Position numbers and translations under genes: made by a program
Notes under the pieces: model-generated
Told to the model about the DNA's origin: nothing
What the model saw: the letters and a program-made list of their open reading frames with translations, nothing else
The model's database searches: none
Source of the DNA: CAVXZE01 sp963766175
GTDB lineage: Bacteria > Myxococcota_A > UBA9160 > UBA6930
Direction of reading: 5' to 3'
Length of the DNA stretch: 64,000 nt
NCBI GenBank assembly: GCA_963766175.1
Contig: CAVXZE010000030.1
Span: 1 to 64,000, forward strand
Shown here: piece by piece, positions 27,727 to 36,493 of the stretch
Numbering within the stretch: the stretch's first letter is position 1
How the letters are laid out: each line of letters begins with the position of its first letter

Positions 27727-28272
27727 ATGATTACCGAGCTCAGCGTTCCCGCCGACCCGGATTGGCCCGCCAGGGTGCGCGATCGGGCGCACCACATCGT
27801 GAGCACCCACGAGAGCTGCACCCAGAGCATCGTGGCCGCTTTCATGGAGGAGTTTGGGATCACCGACCCGCTGGTGCTCCGCGCCGCCGGCGGCATGCAC
27901 GCCGGCATGGTGACGTCGCTGACCTGCGGCGTCGTGAGCGCGGGAATGATGGTGCTGGGTCTCCTGATGGGGAGAGAGAATATCGAGGAGGGGTTGGACG
28001 GAATCTTCCCCATCCTGGTCCCCGGCCAGGACCTGGTCGCACGCCTCGAGAAGCGCCTCGGATCGACCTCGTGCCAGGAGATCTCCGGCGTGGACTTCAG
28101 AGATCTCGGACAGGCGATGCAGTTCATGTCCTCGGGCGAGAGCGCCAAGTGCTTCGAGCACGTGGCCAATGGAGCGGAGGAGATCGCGCGGTTCCTGCAG
28201 GAGCTCAGCGAGAAGGGCGAGCTGTTCCGCACCGGTGCCGCATCGAAGCAGTCTGAGGTCGAGATCGGGTAG
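27727..28272 (+). CDS. C_GCAxxG_C_C family redox protein
   Basis: A 181-residue protein, preceded by GGGAG. The first Cys is in ESCTQSIVAAFMEEFGI (about 30-46), then AAGGMHAGMVTSLTCGVVSAGMMVLGLLMG (about 53-82) with the TCG(A/V)VS core, and TSCQEISGVDF near residue 116: the cysteine spacing that names the family. These proteins are thought to bind metal or act in redox chemistry; the function is not established. The 146-base gap before it is locally AT-rich and carries the palindrome TTTCTAGAAA at 27698-27707, about 20 bases before the start. It is followed by an MFS carrier. Confidence 0.7.
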   Translation: MITELSVPADPDWPARVRDRAHHIVSTHESCTQSIVAAFMEEFGITDPLVLRAAGGMHAGMVTSLTCGVVSAGMMVLGLLMGRENIEEGLDGIFPILVPGQDLVARLEKRLGSTSCQEISGVDFRDLGQAMQFMSSGESAKCFEHVANGAEEIARFLQELSEKGELFRTGAASKQSEVEIG

Positions 28273-28327
28273 AGAACCGCATCGGGTCGTCGAATCACCC
28301 ATCTGGGAGATGGGATACCCTCCGTAG

Positions 28328-29581
28328 ATGACACACCGCGAGGTCTACTACGGTTGGTGGATCGTAGCGGCCTCGTTCTCGATCCTGCTCGTCACCGTCG
28401 GGGTCGGACTGTACGCGCCCCCGATATTCCTCGTACCCCTGCAGAATCACTTCGGCTGGAGCCGAGCTGCCATTGCCGGCGGCAGCGCGGTGGCTGCCCT
28501 GACGGTGGGGGCGGTCTCGCCGCTGGTCGGAGTGTCGATCGACCGGTACGGCTCGCGAAAGGTCATGACCGCCGGCGCGCTCGTGATGGGATGCACCTTC
28601 TGCCTCTTCGGCGCGATCCAGTCACTCTGGCAGCTCTACGCCCTCAACGTGATCGCGGCCATCGGAATCGCGTCCGTCGCCTGGCTCCCCAACCAGACGC
28701 TGATCTCCAACTGGTTCAACCGGATACGGGGTCGGGCCATGGGGATCGCCCTGGCGGGAATCGGCTTCGGAGGCTTCGCCATGCCTCCGCTCGCCGACTT
28801 CCTGATCACCAGGTTCGGCTGGCGTACCGCCTTCGCCACCCTCGGGTCTCTGGTTCTGCTGATCGTCGTCACGGTGGCGCTGACTCTGGTGAGAAGCAAG
28901 CCCGAGGACATGGGGCTGCTCCCGGACGGCGAGGCGAGCGTCTCGGAGGGACCCACCGGGGATTCGATTCACGAGGCCCGGGAAGAAGCGGCAACCTACG
29001 GGCTGAGCCTGGCGGAGTCCATCCGAACCAGCGCCTTCTGGGTCCTGTCTCTCGGCCACGTCCTCTGGAGCTTCGGCTCGATGTCGATCATCGGTCACCT
29101 TCCCGCCTTCCTGACCGATCAGGGATTCGAGAAGATGGCCGCCGGCGCCCTTTCGCTGGCGATCGGGTGCAGCATCGTCGGACGGCTGAGCTTCGGGATG
29201 TTCGCCGACCGCTTCGGCAAGAAGGGGCTCATGAGCCTGGCATTGATCCTCCACGCCCTGGCGGTGCTCTGCCTCTTCCGGGTTCACTGGTTCGGGGCGC
29301 TACCCGCCTTCGTGATCGTTTTCGGCCTCGCACTGGGCGGAGGCGCGGTGGTGGTGCCACTGCTGATCGGCGAGTGCTTCGGACTCCGCGCCTTCGGCAA
29401 GATCCTCGGCGTCATCACCATTTCAGCGACTCTGGGAGCCGCGACGGGCCCGGTGCTGACCGGACGGATCTTCGATGTGATGGGCAGCTACGATCTGGCC
29501 TTCACCCTCCACATCGCCTCATTCACGGCTGCGGGTCTGGCCATCTGCTTTCTCCGGAAGCCCAGAACTGCGCCGGTCTAA
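28328..29581 (+). CDS. MFS transporter, MCT/OFA-like
   Basis: A 417-residue, twelve-segment carrier opening YYGWWIVAASFSILLVTVGVG, the same branch as the protein at 15663. ISIDRYGSRKVMTAG-like loop (DRYGSRKV) after segment 2 and FADRFGKKGLMS after segment 8 are the MFS signatures. It probably transports an organic anion across the inner membrane. It starts 55 bases after the redox protein and ends 12 bases from the end of the convergent GPH carrier gene. Confidence 0.75.
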   Translation: MTHREVYYGWWIVAASFSILLVTVGVGLYAPPIFLVPLQNHFGWSRAAIAGGSAVAALTVGAVSPLVGVSIDRYGSRKVMTAGALVMGCTFCLFGAIQSLWQLYALNVIAAIGIASVAWLPNQTLISNWFNRIRGRAMGIALAGIGFGGFAMPPLADFLITRFGWRTAFATLGSLVLLIVVTVALTLVRSKPEDMGLLPDGEASVSEGPTGDSIHEAREEAATYGLSLAESIRTSAFWVLSLGHVLWSFGSMSIIGHLPAFLTDQGFEKMAAGALSLAIGCSIVGRLSFGMFADRFGKKGLMSLALILHALAVLCLFRVHWFGALPAFVIVFGLALGGGAVVVPLLIGECFGLRAFGKILGVITISATLGAATGPVLTGRIFDVMGSYDLAFTLHIASFTAAGLAICFLRKPRTAPV

Positions 29582-29592
29582 GCGGAGCTGGA

Positions 29593-30933
29593 TCACCGAC
29601 GACGCGCTTCGAGGGCGGCCTTGACTCGACCGTGTTCCTCGCGGTTCAGAGCGAAGCGGGAGAGCAGGAGCGCACCGCACCAGAGCGAGACCAGCGGGAA
29701 GAGGGCGAAGAGGCTCTTGATGGCGAGCTTGACCGTCTCGGTCTGCTCCACGTTGGGCTCGAAGCCCGAGAACTGGAGCACGAAGCCCGTGAACATCAAC
29801 GTGAGACCGGCGGATCCCTTGAAGGCGAAGCTGAAGGCCGCGAAGTAGGCGCCCTCCTTGCGCTCGCCCGTCATGTACTCATCGTAGTCGATGATGTCCG
29901 ACTGGATGGAAGGCGCGACGATCGGACCGCAGCCCCCTCCCACGCCCCCCAGCGCCGAGAGCAGGACGAGCGGGAGCCAGTTCCCCTCGCCGACGAGGAA
30001 CATGCCGCCAAACGCCAGGCCCGTGAGCATCATCGAGAACATCCAGAGCCGCCTCTTGTCGTAGAGCTTGGCCAGCCGGACCCAGAAGAGAGCCGTCGAG
30101 ACGGCGGCCACCAGGTAGCAGAGAACGAAGACCGGGGTCAGCTGCGGGGTGCCGAATACGTACTGCGCCGCGTAGGGCGTCAGGATGGTCATGTTGGCCG
30201 ATCCCAGGTGCTCGATCAGGGCCACGATCAGGAGCCGGCGGGCGTGCGGGTTCTTGAGGACGTCGCGGAAGGCCCGGAAGGGAGTATCGGCTCCACGCCC
30301 CAGGTGCTCCGGCCGCTCGCGCACCCGAGCCACACAGAAGAGCATCGCCACGACGGTCAGCAGGGACGCCACCAGTGCGAGGCTGCTGGCTGTAGCACGC
30401 GGTGTATCGGAGACGATCAGCAGACGCATCCCGCCAATGGCCAGGAAGGCGCCGCTGGTGAAGGAGATGTGCCGCCAGCCGAAGACGCGGTTCCGGTCGT
30501 CGTAGCTCATGGACAGCTCTGCCCCCAGGGAGGCGTGCGGGACACCGAAGATCGTCATCGCCGTGTAGAAGCCGATCACGCCCACCGCCATCCATACCAC
30601 CAGCGCGGTTCCAGTGACGGTCTGCGGCGGACTCCACATCATCAGGAAGACCGCCACGATCGGCACCAGCGAGGCGAGCAGCCAGGGGCGCCGGCGCCCG
30701 ATTCGCGTGTTGGTCCGGTCGGAGAAGTACCCGGCCAGCGGGTCCGAGATGCCGTCCCAGATTCTCGAGATCCCGAAGATCAGCCCCATCACACCGGGAG
30801 CAATCATGAGCACGTCGGTCGAGAACTTCATCAGGTACATGCTGACCAGGAAGAACATGAACCCGATGCACGGGGCGGGCGATGCGTAGATCAGGATGGC
30901 CGAGAGAGGGGTCCGCTCGTCGGAGACGCTCAC
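29593..30933 (-). CDS. GPH (Na+:melibiose) family MFS transporter
   Basis: A 446-residue, twelve-segment carrier. The GTG start at 30933 overlaps the preceding TGA (GTGA), giving MSVSDERTPLSAILIYASPA. The SRIWDGISDPLAGYFSDRTNTRIGRRRPWLL segment is the GPH signature with the cation-binding Asp (WDGISDP). It imports a sugar, glycoside or organic acid with Na+ or H+; because it is coupled to an acyl-CoA synthetase-type subunit, the cargo may be an organic acid. That is inference. It is the second gene of a two-gene operon. Confidence 0.8.
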   Translation of the reverse strand: MSVSDERTPLSAILIYASPAPCIGFMFFLVSMYLMKFSTDVLMIAPGVMGLIFGISRIWDGISDPLAGYFSDRTNTRIGRRRPWLLASLVPIVAVFLMMWSPPQTVTGTALVVWMAVGVIGFYTAMTIFGVPHASLGAELSMSYDDRNRVFGWRHISFTSGAFLAIGGMRLLIVSDTPRATASSLALVASLLTVVAMLFCVARVRERPEHLGRGADTPFRAFRDVLKNPHARRLLIVALIEHLGSANMTILTPYAAQYVFGTPQLTPVFVLCYLVAAVSTALFWVRLAKLYDKRRLWMFSMMLTGLAFGGMFLVGEGNWLPLVLLSALGGVGGGCGPIVAPSIQSDIIDYDEYMTGERKEGAYFAAFSFAFKGSAGLTLMFTGFVLQFSGFEPNVEQTETVKLAIKSLFALFPLVSLWCGALLLSRFALNREEHGRVKAALEARRR

Positions 30934-32342
30934 ACCCCTCGCGCCTCCCGCCACTCCCGGTACTCGCACATGGCCGCCAGCGCCCGCGCGGCGTTCTGGG
31001 GCGTCGCCATCACCGGGGCGCGAGGGCCGAAGAATCCCTTGACGGTCTTGACCCAGTCGGGATGCCCCATGGAGAAGACCAGGACCGTGCGCTCGGCCGC
31101 CTCGTCGAGGAGAGCGGGGTCGATGTATCTCTGCCCGATCATCGCCTCGGGGTCCTTTTCGAGGAGGGGCTCGATCACCTTCCAGGGAGCGATGGGCACG
31201 GAGATGACCGCGTCGAACTGGGAATCGGTCATTGCGAGCCTCATCCCGAGGGCGAAGAGACCCGAGGGGCCAATGTCGAGAGGATTGCCCACGTTCATCC
31301 AGCCGGGTGCCTGCTCCCGGAGCTCGGCCACCGAATTCGCCGTCATCTCGGGCAGCTCCATGCCGCATTGGACGAGCCGGTCGGCGGCCATCGCGCCCTG
31401 GGAGCCAGAGCCCGTCACCACCAGGACTCTTCGCCCCCTCGGAAGCGGGCACGCCTCGAAGGCCCGGGCCATGTCGAAGAGCTCGAGGAGGTCGCGTGCC
31501 CGGATGACACCGGCCTGCCGGCAGGCACCGTCGAAGATCGCATCGGCTCCGGAGAGGCTACCCGTGTGGCTCATGGTGGCCTTCTTCCCGGCTTCGGTCT
31601 CGCCGCTCTTGTAGACCAGGACCGGCTTCTCGAGGCTCGCTTTGCGAGCCGCCTCGACGAAGCGCCGGCCGTTCTTGACGCTCTCCAGATACATGACGAT
31701 GACCCTCGTGGCAGGGTCCTGGCTCAGGTACTCGAGCATGTCGGTCTCGTCGATGTCGGCGCGATTGCCGATGGTCGCAAGCTTGCCGAGGGCAATGTCC
31801 TGGGAGGGCGCCCAGTCCATCAGCACATTGCCGAAGACACCGCTCTGGGCCACGACCGAGATGCCTCCGGGCCGGATCGCATCGAGATCCACCTCGCAGG
31901 TGGCAAAATGGCCGGGCACGTTCACCACGCCCACACAGTTGGGTCCGATGATGCGGATGCCCGATTCCCTGGCCAGCCGGCCCATCTCTTCCTGCGCCTT
32001 TGCCCCCTCGGCATCCACCTCGGCGAAGCCCGCGCTCTGAAGGTTGACCACCTCGACGCCCTTCTCGACGCAGTCTCCGAGTACGCCCAGGACGGCGGGC
32101 GCGGGAACGATGACGATGGCGAGATCGACATCGGCAGGCACGTCCTTCACCGTCGGGTAGACGGGGAGCCCCTCGATCTCCTTCTCCCTCGGGTTGACCA
32201 GGTGCAAGCACTCGGCGGCGAATCCGATCTCGAGAAGGAACCTGGGGAGGCTGGCGCCGAAGCCAAAAGCGCGTTTCTTCGCGCCGATGATGGCGATGCT
32301 CTTCGGTTGGTAGAGCACGTCGATCGGGTTTCTCTTGCTCAT
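30930..32342 (-). CDS. acetate--CoA ligase (ADP-forming)-type alpha subunit / CoA-binding protein
   Basis: A 470-residue protein with N-terminal CoA-binding Rossmann domain (YQPKSIAIIGAKKRAFGFG), followed by succinyl-CoA-ligase-like domains. GIRIIGPNCVGVVNVPG (128-144) and SHTGSLSGAD with H259 correspond to the flavodoxin-like and phosphohistidine loop regions of acyl-CoA synthetases (NDP-forming). The ATP-grasp (beta) part is absent, so this is only the alpha half. Without a beta subunit in the window it may pair with one elsewhere or act differently. GTGA overlap couples it to the GPH carrier. It diverges from the SDR at 32477. Confidence 0.7.
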   Translation of the reverse strand: MSKRNPIDVLYQPKSIAIIGAKKRAFGFGASLPRFLLEIGFAAECLHLVNPREKEIEGLPVYPTVKDVPADVDLAIVIVPAPAVLGVLGDCVEKGVEVVNLQSAGFAEVDAEGAKAQEEMGRLARESGIRIIGPNCVGVVNVPGHFATCEVDLDAIRPGGISVVAQSGVFGNVLMDWAPSQDIALGKLATIGNRADIDETDMLEYLSQDPATRVIVMYLESVKNGRRFVEAARKASLEKPVLVYKSGETEAGKKATMSHTGSLSGADAIFDGACRQAGVIRARDLLELFDMARAFEACPLPRGRRVLVVTGSGSQGAMAADRLVQCGMELPEMTANSVAELREQAPGWMNVGNPLDIGPSGLFALGMRLAMTDSQFDAVISVPIAPWKVIEPLLEKDPEAMIGQRYIDPALLDEAAERTVLVFSMGHPDWVKTVKGFFGPRAPVMATPQNAARALAAMCEYREWREARGV

Positions 32343-32476
32343 CGGGACTCCCGGTTCGAACCGGGGAGTAGGGAATCTGGCGCCCTTTTTCCACTTCCGA
32401 GGCCCGATTCGATTTTTCTCGGAAACCGGAGCACGACTGGCGTAGACTGCGGGTCCGACATTCAGGAGGATCCCCC

Positions 32477-33394
32477 ATGAGCAGTTTCTGCGAAGATCGC
32501 GTCGTGATCGTGACCGGCGCAGCCCGCGGTCTCGGCCGCGAATACGCCCTGATGCTTGCGGCGCACGGCGCGAAGGTGATCGTCAACGACCTCGGTGGGG
32601 CTCGCGACGGAACCGGAGCGGATGCCGGTCCCGCCGAGCAGGTGGTCGCGGAGATCAAGGCCGCTGGCGGCGAAGCCATGGTCAACGATGCCGATGTCAG
32701 CGATTTCAACGCGGCCCAGGCCATGATCCAGCAGGCGATCGACAGCTACGGCCGTCTCGACGTGCTGATCAACAACGCCGGCATCCTGCGCGACCGGATG
32801 CTCGTCAACATGACCGAGGAGGAATGGGACGCGGTCATCAAGGTGCACCTGAAGGGCACCTTTGCGCCGTCGAAGCACGCGGCAGCCTACTGGCGCGAGC
32901 AGTCGAAGGCGGGCCAGCCAGTGGATGCCCGCCTTATCAACACCACCTCGGTCTCGGGCATCTACGGCAACGCGGGTCAGACCAACTACGGTGCCGCCAA
33001 GATGGGCACCGCGGCCTTCACCATCATCGCCGCGCGCGAGCTGGGCCGTTACGGCGTCACCGTGAACGCCATCGCTCCGGCAGCGCTCACCCGCCTGACC
33101 GAAGACCTCGCTCCGGGCCCGCTGTCCGAGGAGCAGAAGAAGCAGAGGGACCCGCGCTGGGTCGCGCCGCTGGCCACCTGGCTCGCGAGCACCGAGTCGA
33201 AGGGAATCACGGGCCGCATCTTCGAAGGGTCCGGCCAGGTGTTCGCTGTCGCCGAGGGCTGGCACCGCGGCCCGGCGGTCGATCCGATCGAGGATCCGAC
33301 CAAGCTCGGCCCCGTTCTCAGGGACATGGTGAAGCGCGCCCGGAAGAACGCCGGGATGAATGGCCAGGACCTCGACGGCGGGCTCGACGAGTAG
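32477..33394 (+). CDS. SDR family 3-hydroxyacyl-CoA dehydrogenase-like protein (HSD17B4 type)
   Basis: A 305-residue SDR. ATG 32477 follows AGGAGGATCCCCC. It has the TGAARGLGREYALMLAAHGA cofactor loop, NDLGGARDGTGADAGPAEQVVAEI (the HSD17B4/multifunctional-enzyme-specific insertion), NNAG, and the catalytic Ser and YGAAK. The sequence from ARDGTGADAGPA onward is the mark of the MFE-2-type (R)-3-hydroxyacyl-CoA dehydrogenases of beta-oxidation. It probably oxidises 3-hydroxyacyl-CoA with NAD+. It lies between a CoA ligase-type subunit and an AMP-forming CoA ligase, in agreement with fatty or aromatic acid catabolism. Confidence 0.8.
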   Translation: MSSFCEDRVVIVTGAARGLGREYALMLAAHGAKVIVNDLGGARDGTGADAGPAEQVVAEIKAAGGEAMVNDADVSDFNAAQAMIQQAIDSYGRLDVLINNAGILRDRMLVNMTEEEWDAVIKVHLKGTFAPSKHAAAYWREQSKAGQPVDARLINTTSVSGIYGNAGQTNYGAAKMGTAAFTIIAARELGRYGVTVNAIAPAALTRLTEDLAPGPLSEEQKKQRDPRWVAPLATWLASTESKGITGRIFEGSGQVFAVAEGWHRGPAVDPIEDPTKLGPVLRDMVKRARKNAGMNGQDLDGGLDE

Positions 33395-33442
33395 AGCCCA
33401 CCCGAGTCGCTCGACCGAGAGCCTCCCGATAGGGAAGGCGGG

Positions 33443-35191
33443 CTACGCCTCCCCGTGGCGCTCTCTCACCGTCTGGCGGAGCATCTTCCCCACAGGCGAG
33501 CGAGGCAGCTCGTCGACGAGGACCACCGTGCGCGGAATCTTGTAGCTGGCCAGCTCACCCCGGCAGAAGTCACGAATCTCCTGTCCTTCCAGCTCTTCGC
33601 CCGCCTTGAGCTGGACCACCGCCCGGATCGTGTTGCCCCATTCTTCGTCGGGCACGCCGATGATGCAGACGTCGTCCACTTTCGGATGCTGGTTGATGAT
33701 CTCTTCGACTTCGAGGGGGAAGACCTTCTCTCCTCCGGTGTTGATGCACTCCTTCTTGCGGTCCACCACTCGGATCTCGCCGTTCTCGTCGAGGTAGCCC
33801 ACGTCCCCGCTCTTGAACCACCCGTCCTGCATCACCTCCTGGGTCTTCTCCTCGTCCTTGTAGTACCCCTTCATCACGGTGTTGGACCGGTACAGGATCT
33901 CCCCGGCCTCGCCCTGGGGCAGGTCGTCGCCCTTCTCGTCGACGACCTTGACCTCGACGATCGACTTGCCGACCGAGCGGTCCTGAATGTTGCTCGGGTC
34001 CGCGTCGACCCGGAAGGAGGTGACCGGTGTCATCTCGGTCTGGCCGAAGGCGTCGATGATCATGGCGTTGGGAAAGAGCTCCAGGATCTGTTTCTTGAGG
34101 GGCACCGGACAGAGCCCACCGCCGGTGGTGGCGAAGCGGAGCGAGGAGAGATCGAATCGCTCCGCATCCGGGTAGGAAACCAGCTTCTTCCACCCGGTGG
34201 GCACATTGGACATGTTGAGGATCTTCTCCTTCTCGACCAGGCCGAGGACCAGGGCGGGATCGAAATGGACCGAGTCGGGCAGGACGATGCTGATGCTGCC
34301 CGAGAGCACCGCCATCATGATGTTCGCGTAGGAAGCATCGTGGAAGAACGGCATGGACGGATACATGTACTTGCCGGCGCTGCGGTAGCCCGCCTTGGCG
34401 AGGTTGGGATCGGAGAGCAACCTGGAGGACTGTTTCTTCAAGAACGCCGCAGTCCCCGACCACCCCAGGAGCTTCTTGGCCAGTCTGGTGCGAAGGACCG
34501 GGCCGAGCAGAGGGTTGCTGGGCAGGGGCAGGCCGTCCAAGATCCGCTGGTGCCGCTCGGGCGAGAGATCCAGGGTCAAGGCGCGTACCAGGAGCTGGGG
34601 CAGGAGAGTGGAGAACATGTCCAGGTGCGCCTGGTAGGTGAGCATGACGCCCTTGGGCAGGCCCGTGGTGCCGCCGGTGTAGATCATCACCGCCACGTCT
34701 TCCCAGTCGGTTTCCACCTGCGGATCCGTGTCCTTGGCCGAGGCGATCATCGCGTCGTAGTTTCGCGCTCGCTCGAGCCCGCTCCCGCCCCGGCAGATGA
34801 AGTGCTCGACGCGCGTCAAGCCGGGGGCCGCGGCCTCGACCGACTCCTTCCAGATCGAGTCATAGAGGAACACCTGGGCATCGCAGTGGTTGCCCTGGTG
34901 GTCCACCTCGCGCGGAATGAAGCGGTAGTTCATCGGCGCCGGAACCCCGCCCGCCACCTGGATGCCGAAGTTGATCTCCAGGAACTCCGGGGTGTTGTGG
35001 AACATGAACGCCACCTTGTCGCCCCGCTCCACCCCCAGCTCGACCAGGGTATTCGCCACCTGGAAGGCTCGAGATGAGAACTCCTTCCAGGTGATACGGC
35101 GGTCGCCGAAGATGATGAACTCGCCGTCGCCGTTGTGGACGGCGCAGGAAGTCAAGCTGTTCGCGATGATGTTCGGTGAATGGGCTCCCAA
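33443..35191 (-). CDS. acyl-CoA synthetase (AMP-forming)
   Basis: An AMP-binding enzyme of about 582 residues. Ribosome site GGGAGGAG lies just before a TTG at 35191, giving MGAHSPNIIANSL; ATG codons at 35215 and 35248 are alternatives. Motifs: MIYTGGTTGLPKGVM (P-loop), DAFGQTEMTP (A5), YKDEEKTQEVMQDGWFKSGD, and C-terminal DRKKECINTGGEKVFP with the catalytic Lys in SPVGKMLRQTV. It activates a carboxylic acid with ATP and CoA; chain length is not predictable. The converging SDR and the CoA genes nearby suggest a beta-oxidation-type setting. Confidence 0.85.
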   Translation of the reverse strand: MGAHSPNIIANSLTSCAVHNGDGEFIIFGDRRITWKEFSSRAFQVANTLVELGVERGDKVAFMFHNTPEFLEINFGIQVAGGVPAPMNYRFIPREVDHQGNHCDAQVFLYDSIWKESVEAAAPGLTRVEHFICRGGSGLERARNYDAMIASAKDTDPQVETDWEDVAVMIYTGGTTGLPKGVMLTYQAHLDMFSTLLPQLLVRALTLDLSPERHQRILDGLPLPSNPLLGPVLRTRLAKKLLGWSGTAAFLKKQSSRLLSDPNLAKAGYRSAGKYMYPSMPFFHDASYANIMMAVLSGSISIVLPDSVHFDPALVLGLVEKEKILNMSNVPTGWKKLVSYPDAERFDLSSLRFATTGGGLCPVPLKKQILELFPNAMIIDAFGQTEMTPVTSFRVDADPSNIQDRSVGKSIVEVKVVDEKGDDLPQGEAGEILYRSNTVMKGYYKDEEKTQEVMQDGWFKSGDVGYLDENGEIRVVDRKKECINTGGEKVFPLEVEEIINQHPKVDDVCIIGVPDEEWGNTIRAVVQLKAGEELEGQEIRDFCRGELASYKIPRTVVLVDELPRSPVGKMLRQTVRERHGEA

Positions 35192-35396
35192 CGCGGTCTC
35201 CTCCCGAGCCGGCATTATGCGCGAAAGCCTGCACGCACTGGCTGACAAACGCGGCGCCGATTCTCGAATCCCCTAGGGAGCCGCGGAGAACAGGCGCTTC
35301 CCCCTGCGTCTCCCCGCGGGGCGACCAGGCTCGAGAGACCCGCGCAGCGATGGTCGCCGCTATCCTCGAGGTGGGAGAGAGGGCTCCAACGCAGCC

Positions 35397-36350
35397 ATGA
35401 AGCACGCCGTCCGGAACATCTTCGCCCCGACACTCGCCGCGCTGGCAGTCGCACTGGTCCTCCTGGCCGCATCGGGCTCCGAGGCCTCGCACTACCTGAG
35501 CCTTCGGATCCTCGTCGTGGTCTACCCCCACACCTTCGCCGATCTCGCAGGGACCGAGAAGGATGCGCAGGTCTGGGAGGCGGTAGACCAGGCGGTGGAC
35601 AGCTTCTGGCGAGGCAGCCGAATGAGACTTCACCTGGCTGTGGACCGCGTGGTGATCGGGCGGTACCTGGCCGAGGATCAGTTCCGGGAGGTCGAACCGC
35701 GACGATACTGGCTGACCGGCAGGGCTCTCGATGGCGTCAACAGTGTGGAGGAGGACCTCGAGGACCTCGGATACGCGTCCGACAGCTACGACGTCGTCGC
35801 GGTCTTCTACGCCTTCGAGAACCGCCAAGGCCACGGGAGCCGGTTCGGCGGTGCCTCGTACGGGGTGAACCGCATCCTCGGCAAGGCCGCCTATCTGGCG
35901 ATTCCAATGGCTTGGAGCCCAGAGAGCCTGAGCTCCATCTTGCAGCACGAGCTTCTCCACACACTGGCCTCGATCTTCCGGAACAGCGGCTACGAGGCGT
36001 TTCCGCATGTGCACAACGGTGGATTCTTCAAGCTCGCCAACGGGCGGGACGCGGACTGGCAAGCTTGGGTGCTTCGGAACATCCCAGACCAGCGCTACCG
36101 CGAGCCGACTGGCGTCTGGGGGAGGGTCCGCGAGTTCGCCGACAAGGACGGCGACGGCCTTCCCGATTACTCCCCGCCCTGGGACCAGCTCGCCATCACG
36201 GAGACGAACTTCGGAACCTCACGCCTGCTCCCGGACAGCGACGGTGACGGAGTCAGCGACCTCGACGAGGCGATCCGGGACGGGCTTCCCAGCACGGCCA
36301 GACGGGGCGGCACCGACGCGAAGGCGGAGGAAGGAGAAGGGAAACCGTGA
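35397..36350 (+). CDS. secreted HExxH putative metallopeptidase with C-terminal Ca-binding loops
   Basis: A 317-residue protein with a signal peptide (hydrophobic 11-27, cleavage likely near SEA-SHY). H184-E185-L-L-H188 in ILQHELLHTLAS is a zinc-metallopeptidase motif. Near the C-terminus are two Asp-rich loops, DKDGDGLPD (249-257) and DSDGDGVSDLDE (280-291), as in thrombospondin type 3 or EF-hand-like Ca sites. No further zinc ligand is certain; H204 and H206 (FPHVHNG) are candidates. It may be a new or divergent peptidase acting outside the cytoplasm. It is not recognised as a named family and has no operon partner. Confidence 0.6.
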   Translation: MKHAVRNIFAPTLAALAVALVLLAASGSEASHYLSLRILVVVYPHTFADLAGTEKDAQVWEAVDQAVDSFWRGSRMRLHLAVDRVVIGRYLAEDQFREVEPRRYWLTGRALDGVNSVEEDLEDLGYASDSYDVVAVFYAFENRQGHGSRFGGASYGVNRILGKAAYLAIPMAWSPESLSSILQHELLHTLASIFRNSGYEAFPHVHNGGFFKLANGRDADWQAWVLRNIPDQRYREPTGVWGRVREFADKDGDGLPDYSPPWDQLAITETNFGTSRLLPDSDGDGVSDLDEAIRDGLPSTARRGGTDAKAEEGEGKP

Positions 36351-36493
36351 CCGAGGCCAGCCGGCTTCGGAACCGATGAGCGCCCGGGATTCCGCCTTCT
36401 GTGCGGTTCTTCTCTTGAACGGTCCTGGATTCACCTGTAAAAGACAGATCCAGGAACTCAAGCGGGTCTGACTCGACACGAAGGAGCTCTGCC

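Noticed and set aside
28354..31614. 1086-codon plus-strand frame across two MFS genes and a CoA-ligase gene
   Set aside because: Runs over genes in different orientation, Arg/Gly/His-rich, no family resemblance; a shadow frame.
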